A stretch of 64,000 nucleotides of DNA from Cryobacterium sp. SO2 (GCF_026151165.2 NZ_CP117849.1:930001-994000), one strand, 5' to 3'; counted from the stretch's first letter, positions 45,080-52,355 are shown. Notes: generated by a model not told the origin, from the letters alone. Numbers and translations are program-made.

Positions 45080-45538
45080 TCAGTGAGCCAGTCCGTCAAG
45101 CCGGCGCGACCACGCGACCTCTCGGTGTAGTTGCCCAGTCCCCGTGAATAATTGAACCTGATGAGTTTGCGCAAGGACCGCCGCCATTTCGTACCGGTCT
45201 GCAGACTTGAAACCGAGCTTCTGCCAGAACGGGCCTGACCGGCGCGAGAACAGCCACGCTTGGCTGGCACCGCAGCGAGCAGCATCTGACATAGCGAACA
45301 TCGCAAGTCGTGACCCGGCGCCGGCCGCACGTCGCCCGGGAGAGACGGCGACGCTGCGAATTAGAACGTGCGCGCCGTCTGGACTCAACTCGTAGCCGGT
45401 GCTGCCAACAATCGAGCCGTCCGGATCCCGCTCGGTCCAGAGCCTTACAGAGGGGGCGTCGAGACCGGACAGAGTCAGATCTACCTCGCCAAGAAAGTTG
45501 CGAAGCTCATCGATGTCAGTCGCGACTACCTGTTTCAT
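45080..45538 (-). CDS. GNAT family N-acetyltransferase (unit J to D)
   Basis: A 152-residue protein starting at MKQVVATDIDELRNFL. HVLIRSVAVSPGRRAAGAGSRLAMFAMSDA is the acetyl-CoA region, with RRAAGAG replacing the usual RGxGxG. WLFSRRSGPFWQKLGF is the family C-terminal motif. It resembles arsenic-cluster (ArsN-like) GNATs in this last motif. The substrate is unknown. The upstream in-frame ATG (MTGQG) is an alternative start. About 150 bp lie between its end and site C/J unit boundaries. Confidence 0.82.
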   Translation of the reverse strand: MKQVVATDIDELRNFLGEVDLTLSGLDAPSVRLWTERDPDGSIVGSTGYELSPDGAHVLIRSVAVSPGRRAAGAGSRLAMFAMSDAARCGASQAWLFSRRSGPFWQKLGFKSADRYEMAAVLAQTHQVQLFTGTGQLHREVAWSRRLDGLAH

Positions 45539-45686
45539 CAGCACACGCCCATTCTCGTGGAAAGCACCCTGACCGGTCATCCGCGAGCCCCGCCTTGGCA
45601 CGGAAATGTCGGAGTGTCTCAAGAGGCGCCCACAGAAGGTAGCTCATCTCGTGTGGGGGTTTTTGGGTCTTCGCGTCACCGGAAAG

Positions 45687-45739
45687 GGTCGCCTCTGCCT
45701 CGTATCCCATACGTTTTGCGGCAGTTAGGTTTGGCGACA
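45687..45739 (+). repeat. Cassette recombination site D
   Basis: Outer left GGTCGCC (45687-45693), inner left GCCTCGTATCCC (45697-45708), centre AT, inner right ACGTTTTGCGGC (45711-45722), outer right GGTTTGGCGACA (45728-45739). The inner right arm has diverged; the TCGCC/GGCGA outer pair covaries. Confidence 0.8.
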
Positions 45740-45829
45740 TCGGGTGAACTGATCATCGGGATAAAATGATCCGGGCCATCGTGTGGGTTCGGTGGCGTGG
45801 GTTGCCGAACATGAGCCAGGGGAGTGCCA

Positions 45830-45997
45830 ATGCCGAAGAACGTTGCCTTCTTCTTAGTCGTCCTAGTCATCGCTATCGCTGTCTTCGTCGCATCTGCGGG
45901 TGTTGCCAGCAGTTCAATGCTCTTAGTGGTGCTTGGAGTGGTCCTGCTGGCCACTGCAACCGTGGTTCTTGTCAGAGTCTCGCGCCGAACCGAGTAG
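45830..45997 (+). CDS. Small membrane protein, unit gene between D and E
   Basis: A 55-residue protein (MPKNVAFFLVVLVIAIAVFV at the start) with two hydrophobic helices and an RVSRRTE end. GGGGAG precedes the ATG at the right distance, supporting a real gene. It is on the plus strand. The function is unknown. Confidence 0.65.
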   Translation: MPKNVAFFLVVLVIAIAVFVASAGVASSSMLLVVLGVVLLATATVVLVRVSRRTE

Positions 45998-46179
45998 ACC
46001 GGACGAACCTGGCTGAATCAGGCGTCTAGCCCCGCTTGAGTCGATGGTCTCGCTTCCACGTGTCCTCTCGAAGCCGCTGTTACTCGACCTGAAGGAGATC
46101 CAGACGCCTCATTACCCTACGGATCCAAGACAGGTGCAGATGCGAGACAGCTCACATGCCGCTCGTCGCTTGAGCTGGT

Positions 46180-46232
46180 GGTCTCCTGCGTCTCATATCC
46201 CATGGGATATGAGGCAGAGCGGTTAGGAGACA
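46180..46232 (+). repeat. Cassette recombination site E
   Basis: Outer left GTCTCC (46181-46186), inner left GTCTCATATCCC (46190-46201), centre AT, inner right GGGATATGAGGC (46204-46215), outer right GGTTAGGAGACA (46221-46232). The inner dyad is symmetrical at 11 of 12 positions, and GTCTCC pairs with GGAGAC. No gene is seen between 45998 and 46179 either. Confidence 0.86.
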
Positions 46233-46286
46233 ACACGGCCGTCACTAGCGAACTGGTGACCGGCGCAGAGATCCATCCCGGTTCGC

Positions 46287-46742
46287 TCAACGCTCTGCGC
46301 GTGACGGAGGTGAGACGATGATTACGATCCCGTTTCCGCAGGTCTTGGGGATCGGTATGGACACCGTCGCGCCTTCCACGGGACTCCCTCCGCCGAGCGA
46401 GATCTCGTCGCCCATCCGGTACTCCTCACCTGCGAATGTGAGTGTCGTACCGTCCCAAGTCGTGAGCTTGTCAGGAAATACCGGAATGTCGCCATCGTCA
46501 AACCGGACGCAGTTGTCGACGAATGCCAGAGTCCCGACTTTCAACCCGGCCATGCCCACCCAGTCCTCTGGAAGGGGGTACGTGACGAGCCCAGTCGGCT
46601 CTGGCGGTGCGGGCTCCGTCGCGGTGCAGGCCGTAAGAAGCGGCGGCGCGAGGATCAGAATCAGACCGACGAGCGCCCGGCGCTCACGCGTGCGTACCGA
46701 CCCCAGAGTAGATGCGGACTCAGGAACGACTATCAATGACAT
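46287..46742 (-). CDS. Cassette-borne lipoprotein, paralogue of the 24776 and 30156 lipoproteins
   Basis: A 151-residue lipoprotein (lipobox LTAC). The mature part has GTLAFVDNC, VFPDKLTTWDGTTLTFAGEEY, RMGDEISLGGG and a closing PKTCGNG. LTTWDGTTLT and GDxxxxGGG match the N-domain of the Kelch lipoprotein almost word for word. The ATG at 46742 has GGAGG four bases upstream; the ATG at 46793 has none. Its stop is 55 bp from site E. It shows a chromosomal lipoprotein family also travelling as a unit gene. Confidence 0.8.
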   Translation of the reverse strand: MSLIVVPESASTLGSVRTRERRALVGLILILAPPLLTACTATEPAPPEPTGLVTYPLPEDWVGMAGLKVGTLAFVDNCVRFDDGDIPVFPDKLTTWDGTTLTFAGEEYRMGDEISLGGGSPVEGATVSIPIPKTCGNGIVIIVSPPSRAER

Positions 46743-46915
46743 GCGACCTCCGTCAACGCTGAGAAGTGCGAGCACCGTCACCCTAGCTGGCATGCGCGGA
46801 ACCGGTCAGCGTTTAGCACGCGCTGGCTCACGCCTGACCGGTCGCGTTGGAGTGGAGACCTGCCGCACGGGCCATCTGTTGGGTCACCTGCAGGAGGCCA
46901 AAGAGCCAATCCCTG

Positions 46916-46958
46916 GTCCCATATCCCATGGGTTACTAGGTACTTGGGTTACGCGACT
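46916..46958 (+). repeat. Cassette recombination site F
   Basis: Inner left GTCCCATATCCC (46916-46927), centre AT, inner right GGGTTACTAGGT (46930-46941), outer right GGTTACGCGACT (46947-46958). The stop codon of the next GNAT gene (46959-46961) begins at the very next base. Confidence 0.8.
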
Positions 46959-47462
46959 TCAGAGAATGCGTGTCATCTGAATTCGCTGCCCGTGCGTCGG
47001 TAGTCCTAGTTCTTTTTCGGTGGCCACGAGTTCGTGCTGAAAGCGGGACTTTGGCTCCGATGGAGCGAAACCGCATGACGCGTAGAAGGGCGCGTTCCAT
47101 GGAACGTCGGCGAAGGTTCTCAACGAGATCTGCGAATACCCGCGCCGTTGCACCTCGTCTGCCGCGGCGTGGACGAGTTGTCGGCCATATCCGAGCCGGC
47201 CGAATTCGGGCAGAACGGCGATCTGCTCTAGGTGCGCGGACTCGTCAGCCTCTGTGACCTGAGCAAAGCCAATCGTCCGGCCACCGTCCTCTTCGACGGC
47301 AAGCAGCGTGAATCCTTTCGAGTGGGCGCGTTCCGCTGCGGCAGTCGCGGGTGGCCAATTGGTTGTCTGAAGAAAATCAATCAGGAGCTCGTCGGCGCGG
47401 TTCTCGATTGCTTCGGTCGTTCGATAGTCCTGATCTTCAGCCATTCGAATCCGGATACCCAT
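46959..47462 (-). CDS. GNAT family N-acetyltransferase (unit F to G)
   Basis: A 167-residue acetyltransferase. LEQIAVLPEFGRLGYGRQLVHAAADEVQRRGY gives the acetyl-CoA loop (RLGYG). SLRTFADVPWNAPFYASCGFAPSE is the family C-terminal motif. ERAHSKGFTLLAVEEDGGRTIGFAQV is the N-terminal core. The substrate is unknown. Its stop codon touches site F, as in integron cassettes where the recombination site follows the gene closely. Confidence 0.87.
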   Translation of the reverse strand: MGIRIRMAEDQDYRTTEAIENRADELLIDFLQTTNWPPATAAAERAHSKGFTLLAVEEDGGRTIGFAQVTEADESAHLEQIAVLPEFGRLGYGRQLVHAAADEVQRRGYSQISLRTFADVPWNAPFYASCGFAPSEPKSRFQHELVATEKELGLPTHGQRIQMTRIL

Positions 47463-47830
47463 GCCGCGAGCCTAACGCCGGGTTCCGGGCAACGTTTGGT
47501 CGGGGTGGGCTGCTGTATGTTCCGTGACGAGTGGGATAAATCATTCACCAAGCGGCGGGCACAGCGGCCGAGCGCTCCTGCCTGGGGTCCATCGTCTCGT
47601 ATCCCATGGGTTTCGAGGCATCTAGGTTGCGAGACACCGGACACGAAGTGGACACGCTCCGCTGCGGTCAGCTTCGAAGGGGTCCAGCTGGGCCTACGCC
47701 TGCGTGGGCTCGCCAGGGTCCTTGCCACTGTCGCCAGAACCGACCCAGGGGCCGCCAGCATGGCCGGGGCTCCGGGCTATATGGCTGACTATGCGGACCT
47801 AAACCCTCGACGAACTTACAAACATGACCA
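47463..47830. other. Intergenic stretch around site G; no supported gene
   Basis: Apart from site G (47594-47636), nothing convincing is seen in these 368 bases. Short frames on both strands lack ribosome sites. The 195 bases right of site G form an unusually long trailer for the lipoprotein gene. Confidence 0.5.
47594..47636 (+). repeat. Cassette recombination site G
   Basis: Inner left GTCTCGTATCCC (47594-47605), centre AT, inner right GGGTTTCGAGGC (47608-47619), outer right GGTTGCGAGACA (47625-47636). CATCTA fills the spacer before the outer half-site. Confidence 0.85.
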
Positions 47831-48985
47831 CTAGCGGGTGTGGGCGATGATCGCTTCGGCGATACCGACCGTGTCGCTGGTCGACGCGACCTGGTAGGCC
47901 GACTGGCCGAGTGAGAAGATCACGACGCAGAACGGTGTCACGTCGGAGCACATCTGCACGGCGTGCTCACCCTCGACCGCGCCCTTCAGCGCAATCGTCG
48001 GCAGGGCCTGGCTGTCTGGTGTGGAGACCATCGTGTCGACGAGTCCGGCCAGGTCGTAACCGACCGTGACCGACGTACCCAAAACCCCGGCGGCGATCAA
48101 GTCGACCGGGACGCCGGCGGCATCCACATCACACTGGAATACCCCGGCCCGCTGCGCCACGTAGTTCTCAAAGTAGGTCAAGCCGTTTGCTGGGGACCGG
48201 ACTTCGTATTCGAGCGAGTCGACGCCGAGAGCCGTGGCGATGCCCTCCGACCCCAGCGCGCGGGTGCAGTCCGATTCGTGTTCGACCAGATCGACCGTCG
48301 GCCAGACCAACTGGCCGGGCTGAGCATCCGTCAGAGCGGTGAAAACGGATGCCGCGAGCGGCTGCATCTGCGCCAGAATCGCGTCGGGCGTCAGCCCGGA
48401 GAAATACCAACCGTCGCGTTGGATCCAGTTCGTGCTCAACACGATTTCGACCCAGGCATCGCCGACCGGCGCGCTGATGAAGCAGCCGGTGTCGTAGCCG
48501 CACCCGGTCGCCGCTTCAATGCCTCCGATGGTCATCGCGGTGTCGGAAGGGCCGTCGCCGAACGATAAGGCGTCGTCGCCCACCGTGTAGGGCGCCCAAG
48601 AGTCGGCGCCGCCGGGAACGACCTTGACGCTGACGTAAGCCCAGTCGAAATCGACGGGGTCGAGCAACGGGTTGGTGACCGCCGGGCCGACCCGCCAGGA
48701 GCAGGACAGACCGCCCAGGGCTGGCACGACGTAATCGGTGAGGTCAAACGCTGGCTGGATCGCGGCAACCGGGGTCGGCGCGGTTCCGTCGGCGGTGACG
48801 AAAACGGGTGCCACGTCATCAAGGGCGGCAATGTCGTCGCAGGTGTAAACGCTCGCTGCCGCTGGTGTTGGTTCGACTGACGCTGACGGTTCCATCGGGG
48901 GGCCCGCAGTACATCCGCTGAGGACCACGATGGCGAGCAAAACAGCCGGCGTGAGGGCGATGCGGCCAGTCCGGGTCGTGCGCAT
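47831..48985 (-). CDS. Large lipoprotein with two DUF3558-like halves (unit G to H)
   Basis: A 384-residue lipoprotein (lipobox LSGC near residue 25). After a Pro/Ala linker, YTCDDIAALDDVAPVFV begins a domain with GLSCSWRV. A similar plan recurs in the second half (DCTRALGSEGIATAL, then FQCDV). Paired cysteines around an SCSW-type turn resemble DUF3558, a family of mycobacterial and actinobacterial lipoproteins of unknown role. AAAGGA lies eight bases before the ATG. It is the longest unit gene of the array. Confidence 0.72.
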   Translation of the reverse strand: MRTTRTGRIALTPAVLLAIVVLSGCTAGPPMEPSASVEPTPAAASVYTCDDIAALDDVAPVFVTADGTAPTPVAAIQPAFDLTDYVVPALGGLSCSWRVGPAVTNPLLDPVDFDWAYVSVKVVPGGADSWAPYTVGDDALSFGDGPSDTAMTIGGIEAATGCGYDTGCFISAPVGDAWVEIVLSTNWIQRDGWYFSGLTPDAILAQMQPLAASVFTALTDAQPGQLVWPTVDLVEHESDCTRALGSEGIATALGVDSLEYEVRSPANGLTYFENYVAQRAGVFQCDVDAAGVPVDLIAAGVLGTSVTVGYDLAGLVDTMVSTPDSQALPTIALKGAVEGEHAVQMCSDVTPFCVVIFSLGQSAYQVASTSDTVGIAEAIIAHTR

Positions 48986-49444
48986 ACGGCGAATCCTTTG
49001 AAGGAAACGGACAGAAGGGGTATCTAGGGTCTCTAGCCGACGACGCTGAAGATGCCTAGTCGCCTGGCGAACGTGCGTAGTCGATCCGCATCAGTTCCTA
49101 TCCGCAGTTGCATTGGCGTTGAAACAACGGACCGGACCATCTGATCGTCCTCTTCTGTTCGGGCGGACCGAAAAAACAACACGGCTCTTCTAGCGACAGT
49201 AGTGGGCAGTGTAGGCAAGCTCCACCATCTATCTGGTCCCTGCTCCTCGCGTTCTGCCCCCATTTCGGGCAGCCCAGATTTTCCACGGCCTGCCGCGGGT
49301 AACCAGGTCGATGCGCCAGCGGCGCGGTTCTCGTGGTTGCCTAGATGACGGACACGAACGACGAGATGTCACCGGCCGCGGTGGGGCACCCGGTGAGGGG
49401 GAGCACGGCGGTGGGTAGCGCGGGGACTTCGAGGATGCGGCTGA
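48986..49444. other. 459-bp stretch without a supported gene; possible decayed site
   Basis: A 76-codon frame (49033-49263, minus) has no ribosome site or recognisable sequence. AACC within GGTAACCA (49299-49306) and TGGTTGCC (49332-49339) form a weak inverted pair. GGTTGCCTAGATGACGGACA resembles the right end of site H, so a decayed site may separate the two lipoprotein genes. The tail of another frame on the minus strand (stop near 49341) may be gene debris. Confidence 0.35.
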
Positions 49445-50005
49445 TTATTCGACAACGACCATGTAGGCGTCGTGCGATTCGGCCCAGTCGGTAGCCGCCG
49501 CGACCATTGCGGCTTGGTCGCTGGTGCCTGCTAGCTCGGTCCCGCCGGATTCTTCGACGGAGGAGATCGTGCCCCAGGAACCGAGGTCCCAGTAGACGAT
49601 GACGACGGTGCGACCCAGCTCGTCCGCGTACGAGCTTGCGACCTCGCGCATGCTTCTTATGCCCGCCATGGGCGCAAACTCGTCGTCGGTCTGTGTCTGA
49701 GCCGCGCCGGGCGCCGCGTCGGCGGCTATCTGGTCGATGACTGGCTGCGGGAGTGGCTGACCGGGGGTCACGACGACGACGGTGCCATCGTGAAGAGTGA
49801 TGTCGCGGGGAGCGTTCCTCGCGAGCACCTGTTTCTCGAACTCGGAGAGCTTGCCGTCCCCGTTCGAGTCCCCTTCGATTGGCGCGGAGGCCGTGGCAGT
49901 CGCTGGCGGGGTCGGGTCGGTGTCGGGCCCAGTGGTACAGCCGGTGAGCACAGCAAGCGCGAGCAGGCCTGAAGCGGCTGCTGTGGCGGTGCGGATGGTG
50001 GTCAC
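49445..50005 (-). CDS. Lipoprotein with a single EF-hand-like loop
   Basis: A 186-residue lipoprotein (lipobox LTGC, Cys23). Residues 46-57 read DSNGDGKLSEFE, a canonical 12-residue calcium-binding EF-hand loop. The following helix is KQVLARNAP. The rest has DGTVVVVTPGQPL and a C-terminal VVIVYWDLGSW strand. The start is GTG at 50005 with AGGGGG upstream; longer frames run into site H. A calcium-responsive surface role is possible but unproven. Confidence 0.72.
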   Translation of the reverse strand: MTTIRTATAAASGLLALAVLTGCTTGPDTDPTPPATATASAPIEGDSNGDGKLSEFEKQVLARNAPRDITLHDGTVVVVTPGQPLPQPVIDQIAADAAPGAAQTQTDDEFAPMAGIRSMREVASSYADELGRTVVIVYWDLGSWGTISSVEESGGTELAGTSDQAAMVAAATDWAESHDAYMVVVE

Positions 50006-50078
50006 TCGATGGTCCCCCTCTAGTTGTACTGACCTGGAACAGCGAACCAAGCACGCACAGTCAAGGGCGCGACCTCTA

Positions 50079-50140
50079 GTGTCTCGCAACCTACCTGCCT
50101 CGTATCCCATGGGATTCGAGCCAGCTAGGTTGCCAGACAC
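50079..50140 (+). repeat. Cassette recombination site H (full length)
   Basis: Outer left GTCTCGCAACC (50081-50091), inner left GCCTCGTATCCC (50097-50108), centre AT, inner right GGGATTCGAGCC (50111-50122), outer right GGTTGCCAGACAC (50129-50141 region). The two GTGTCT/AGACAC ends are perfectly inverted. It is the best template for searching for further copies. Confidence 0.9.
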
Positions 50141-50151
50141 GTCACAAGGCC

Positions 50152-50763
50152 TCAGGGGATGCGGCGAGCGAGTAGTTTCGCGACACCAGCGTCAGCGGTC
50201 TCATTTGTGGGTATGAGTTCTATCCGCGATTGGTATTGCCCGATTCCAGGATCCACCTCGATGACCAATATCGGTGAGACTCGCTTCCCAATGACCGCCT
50301 TCACGCTCTCCACACTCACGGAATGGATCCGGTCCCACGGCAGCAGACCCAAGTCCACGATCTTGTGGCCGCCTCGCCACAGCGTGATACCGGTTGAATC
50401 GGCCGTTGCGTCGACCGGGAAGCCGCGATAGTTCGTGTGGCGAAGCAACGGACCCGGTTTCAGAAACGGTGCAAGGATGCCCGAACTCCAGTTGCCCCGA
50501 ACGATCGTTGACCCCGGCCTCGCTGCGCGGAGCGCGTTGAGCCGGGCCTTGCCGTTGAGGTTCGCATAGAGGACCGCTCCGGAGATGATTCCTACTACGG
50601 TTACCGCGGGAGCGCCGAAGAACAGCGCGGGGAACCAGCTCGGGGTGTCACTGCCCAGCGACTGTAAACCAGACACCGTCGTCGCAAGCAGAATGACGAA
50701 GAAGATCCCGTGGGCAACCATGCCCCCTATAACCGGATTCTTCATGTTTCGCTGAGCCGGCAC
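50152..50763 (-). CDS. Membrane protein with two helices and a PH-like C-terminal domain
   Basis: A 203-residue protein starting at GTG 50763 with GGAGG four bases upstream. Two transmembrane helices (about 8-35 and 45-68) are followed by a beta-rich domain: RHTNYRGFPVDATADSTGITLWRGG, then IVDLGLLPWDRIHSVSVESV and ILVIEVDPG. The LPWDRIxxV pattern is that of bacterial PH-like (bPH) domains. Its stop codon is 12 bp from site H. The role is unknown. Confidence 0.7.
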   Translation of the reverse strand: MPAQRNMKNPVIGGMVAHGIFFVILLATTVSGLQSLGSDTPSWFPALFFGAPAVTVVGIISGAVLYANLNGKARLNALRAARPGSTIVRGNWSSGILAPFLKPGPLLRHTNYRGFPVDATADSTGITLWRGGHKIVDLGLLPWDRIHSVSVESVKAVIGKRVSPILVIEVDPGIGQYQSRIELIPTNETADAGVAKLLARRIP

Positions 50764-50826
50764 GTGTCCTCCGAAGGCTCGTGGATGGTGGCCGGACAAG
50801 TGGCTCCGATCGTAGTTGCGCCCATG

Positions 50827-51315
50827 TCAACCGCCTGGCGCGCTGGTGAAATCGAATGAGGCGCTGTCGCCGTCGAGTGAGGCGACGGTGACCGTGTACG
50901 TGCTGCTTTCCTTGCAGTACACGACGAAGGCATCCGTAACGGTCGCGCCCGGCTCGATGATCGAGGGGAACTCGCCGATCGCATAACCTCGGTGCTCCGT
51001 CGTCACTGATCCGGCGCGACCGCCGAAGGGAAGATCCCACTCGGCCGAGCTTGAGCCGCCGAAGGCTGCAAGGTCGCTTTCGTTGAACTCGATCGGCGTG
51101 GGGCTGACGTTCTCGATTTTCACTCCGACTCCGCAGTAGCCGTCGACGGAGTACCCGATCTGATCAGCTGAGATACGCAGGTTCGCTGTCTCGACCTCGT
51201 CGGGGGACGACGTCCCCAGCTCGAAGAGGCTGCACCCCGCCAGCAGCCCCACTGAAACAAGCCCGCCCATCAAGCCACCGGTTGTTCGGGTGGCTAGCGG
51301 AAATCTTCGCGACAT
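50827..51315 (-). CDS. Lipoprotein with an immunoglobulin-like beta domain
   Basis: A 162-residue lipoprotein (lipobox LAGC near residue 28). The mature part, ANLRISADQIGYSVDGYCGVGVKIENVSPTPIEF to FVVYCKESSTYTVTV, reads as a small beta sandwich with one disulfide. It is similar in outline to DUF4352/telokin-like proteins. It is the unit gene nearest the recombinase. The start MSRRFPL (51315) is chosen for the signal peptide. It points away from the recombinase. Confidence 0.68.
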   Translation of the reverse strand: MSRRFPLATRTTGGLMGGLVSVGLLAGCSLFELGTSSPDEVETANLRISADQIGYSVDGYCGVGVKIENVSPTPIEFNESDLAAFGGSSSAEWDLPFGGRAGSVTTEHRGYAIGEFPSIIEPGATVTDAFVVYCKESSTYTVTVASLDGDSASFDFTSAPGG

Positions 51316-51714
51316 GGCCCGAGCATATGCGATCACCCGGAGCCGTTGGTTACGCACATCGATCATGCGATTGCCGTCCCATGCACTCAGCGCCGGGTCG
51401 CCCTACTGCTGACCCGAAAGCCGGTCTACCGGCGCATTTAGATTTGGGCAGGGGGCTGACGTTATGGGTTCGACTTTTGGAAGGTGGGCGTTTGACTCGC
51501 CCGGTGAACATGCCCGCGCGGGTACGGCGAATTCTGATACGCGACACGATGACTGTCTCATAACCCTAGGGATATGAGACGCCTCGTCGTCTCAATCTGC
51601 ACTTTTCCTGATATCGGTGATTAATGGGTTCCGGAGAGTCACATAACTACGTCGCGTAACCCTGTGACCAAATTGCGGTGCGCATCGTTAGTTATGAGAC
51701 AGCGAAGGAGCGTT
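51316..51714. other. 399-bp recombinase-proximal region with site-like elements
   Basis: No gene is supported here. It holds the 26-bp dyad at 51554-51580, further partial half-sites (GCCTCGTCGTCTC near 51581; ATGGGTTCC near 51624), the inverted pair GTCACA/TGTGAC around 51640-51668, and GTTATGAGACA at 51691-51701. It must also hold the recombinase promoter and any common promoter reading leftward into the array. Confidence 0.6.
51554..51580. other. Recombinase-proximal 26-bp dyad (candidate primary attachment site I)
   Basis: GTCTCATAACCC (51555-51566), centre TA, GGGATATGAGAC (51569-51580), symmetrical at 11 of 12 positions. The half-sites equal those of the cassette sites, but the central dinucleotide is TA instead of AT. 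A lone half-site GTTATGAGACA follows at 51691-51701, 13 bp before the recombinase start. By position it corresponds to attI of an integron. Confidence 0.65.
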
Positions 51715-52323
51715 GTGAAGAAGCTGATCGGTTACGCGCGAATATCGACTAGGAACGGTGCCACGGACGGACAGCGGGCCGAGATCTTGGCGGCCGGCGT
51801 TCGACGGGATGACTTCTATGTCGATCAAGGGAGTTCCGGCGCTCGGGCGTCCCGGCTTCAGCTTGAACTAGCACTCACCGCACTTGAGCGTGGCGACACG
51901 TTTGTGATCGCGTCCTTGGATCGGCTGGGTCAGGCGACGCAGAACGTGCTTGCGTTCGCCGCGGGGCTCAGCGATCGCGGTGTTGAGCTTCGCGTTCTCA
52001 ATTTCTGCGGCGGCGATGTGGACACAAGGACGCCGACGGGAGCGATGCTGTTCACGACCATGGCCGCTCTCGGGCAGATGGAACACGAGATCAAGCGCGA
52101 GCGCGTGCTCGACTCGATCGACAGGCGCCGCAAGGCCGGCAAGAACCTTGGTGGCCGACCGCGCAGAATCACGAACCGACAGATTCGCAACGCCAATCGA
52201 CTCATCGAAGCCGGAGAACCCGCGGCACAGGTCGCACGCGACTTTGGGATGTCCCGCGCCACGTTCTACCGCCGGGCCCGCGACCTGGGATTGATGCCAG
52301 ATCAATCCGGTGAGGAGACCTAG
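51715..52323 (+). CDS. Serine recombinase, resolvase/invertase class
   Basis: A 202-residue small serine recombinase. LIGYARIST has the nucleophile Ser (residue 9 or 10), SLDRLGQ the DR motif, and TPTGAMLFTTMAALGQMEHEIKRERV the long dimer/arm helix. The C-terminal helix-turn-helix is GGRPRRITNRQIRNANRL to DFGMSRATFYRRAR. The start is GTG 51715 with AAGGAG upstream; a longer frame lies over the site. Enzymes of this size act on 26-28 bp dyads with a 2-bp centre, which is what the array sites show. It is the only recombinase gene in the window. Confidence 0.92.
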   Translation: MKKLIGYARISTRNGATDGQRAEILAAGVRRDDFYVDQGSSGARASRLQLELALTALERGDTFVIASLDRLGQATQNVLAFAAGLSDRGVELRVLNFCGGDVDTRTPTGAMLFTTMAALGQMEHEIKRERVLDSIDRRRKAGKNLGGRPRRITNRQIRNANRLIEAGEPAAQVARDFGMSRATFYRRARDLGLMPDQSGEET

Positions 52324-52355
52324 GAAGTCCGAAGTGGCGTGTCACGTAAGAAGTG

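Larger units (their letters stand above)
41500..52323. mobile_element. Serine-recombinase cassette array (integron-like), whole region
   Basis: At least eight same-orientation palindromic sites (41986, 43782, 44355, 45687, 46180, 46916, 47594, 50079) and a variant site at 51554 divide this region into units of one or two short genes. A serine resolvase-type recombinase gene at 51715-52323 lies at the right end and is transcribed outward. Most unit genes are on the minus strand, away from the recombinase, and their stop codons lie near the palindrome on their left. Unit genes are unrelated to each other and AT-richer than the chromosome. The left border is not certain; a decayed site near 41551-41592 may mark it. 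Confidence 0.7.

Noticed and set aside
44956..45330. 124-codon minus-strand frame overlapping the second GNAT gene
   Set aside because: It lies mostly in another frame of the GNAT gene, which has the acetyl-CoA motif; the rest has no gene signal.
49033..49263. 76-codon minus-strand frame between two lipoprotein genes
   Set aside because: No ribosome site and no recognisable motif.
41986..50140. Classical integron attC sites (CALIN) or a CRISPR array
   Set aside because: The boxes do not fit RYYYAAC/GTTRRRY: bases next to AAC and GTT are mixed purine/pyrimidine in sites C, H and I. No tyrosine integrase is present. Spacing of 0.4-2.5 kb with genes between rules out CRISPR.
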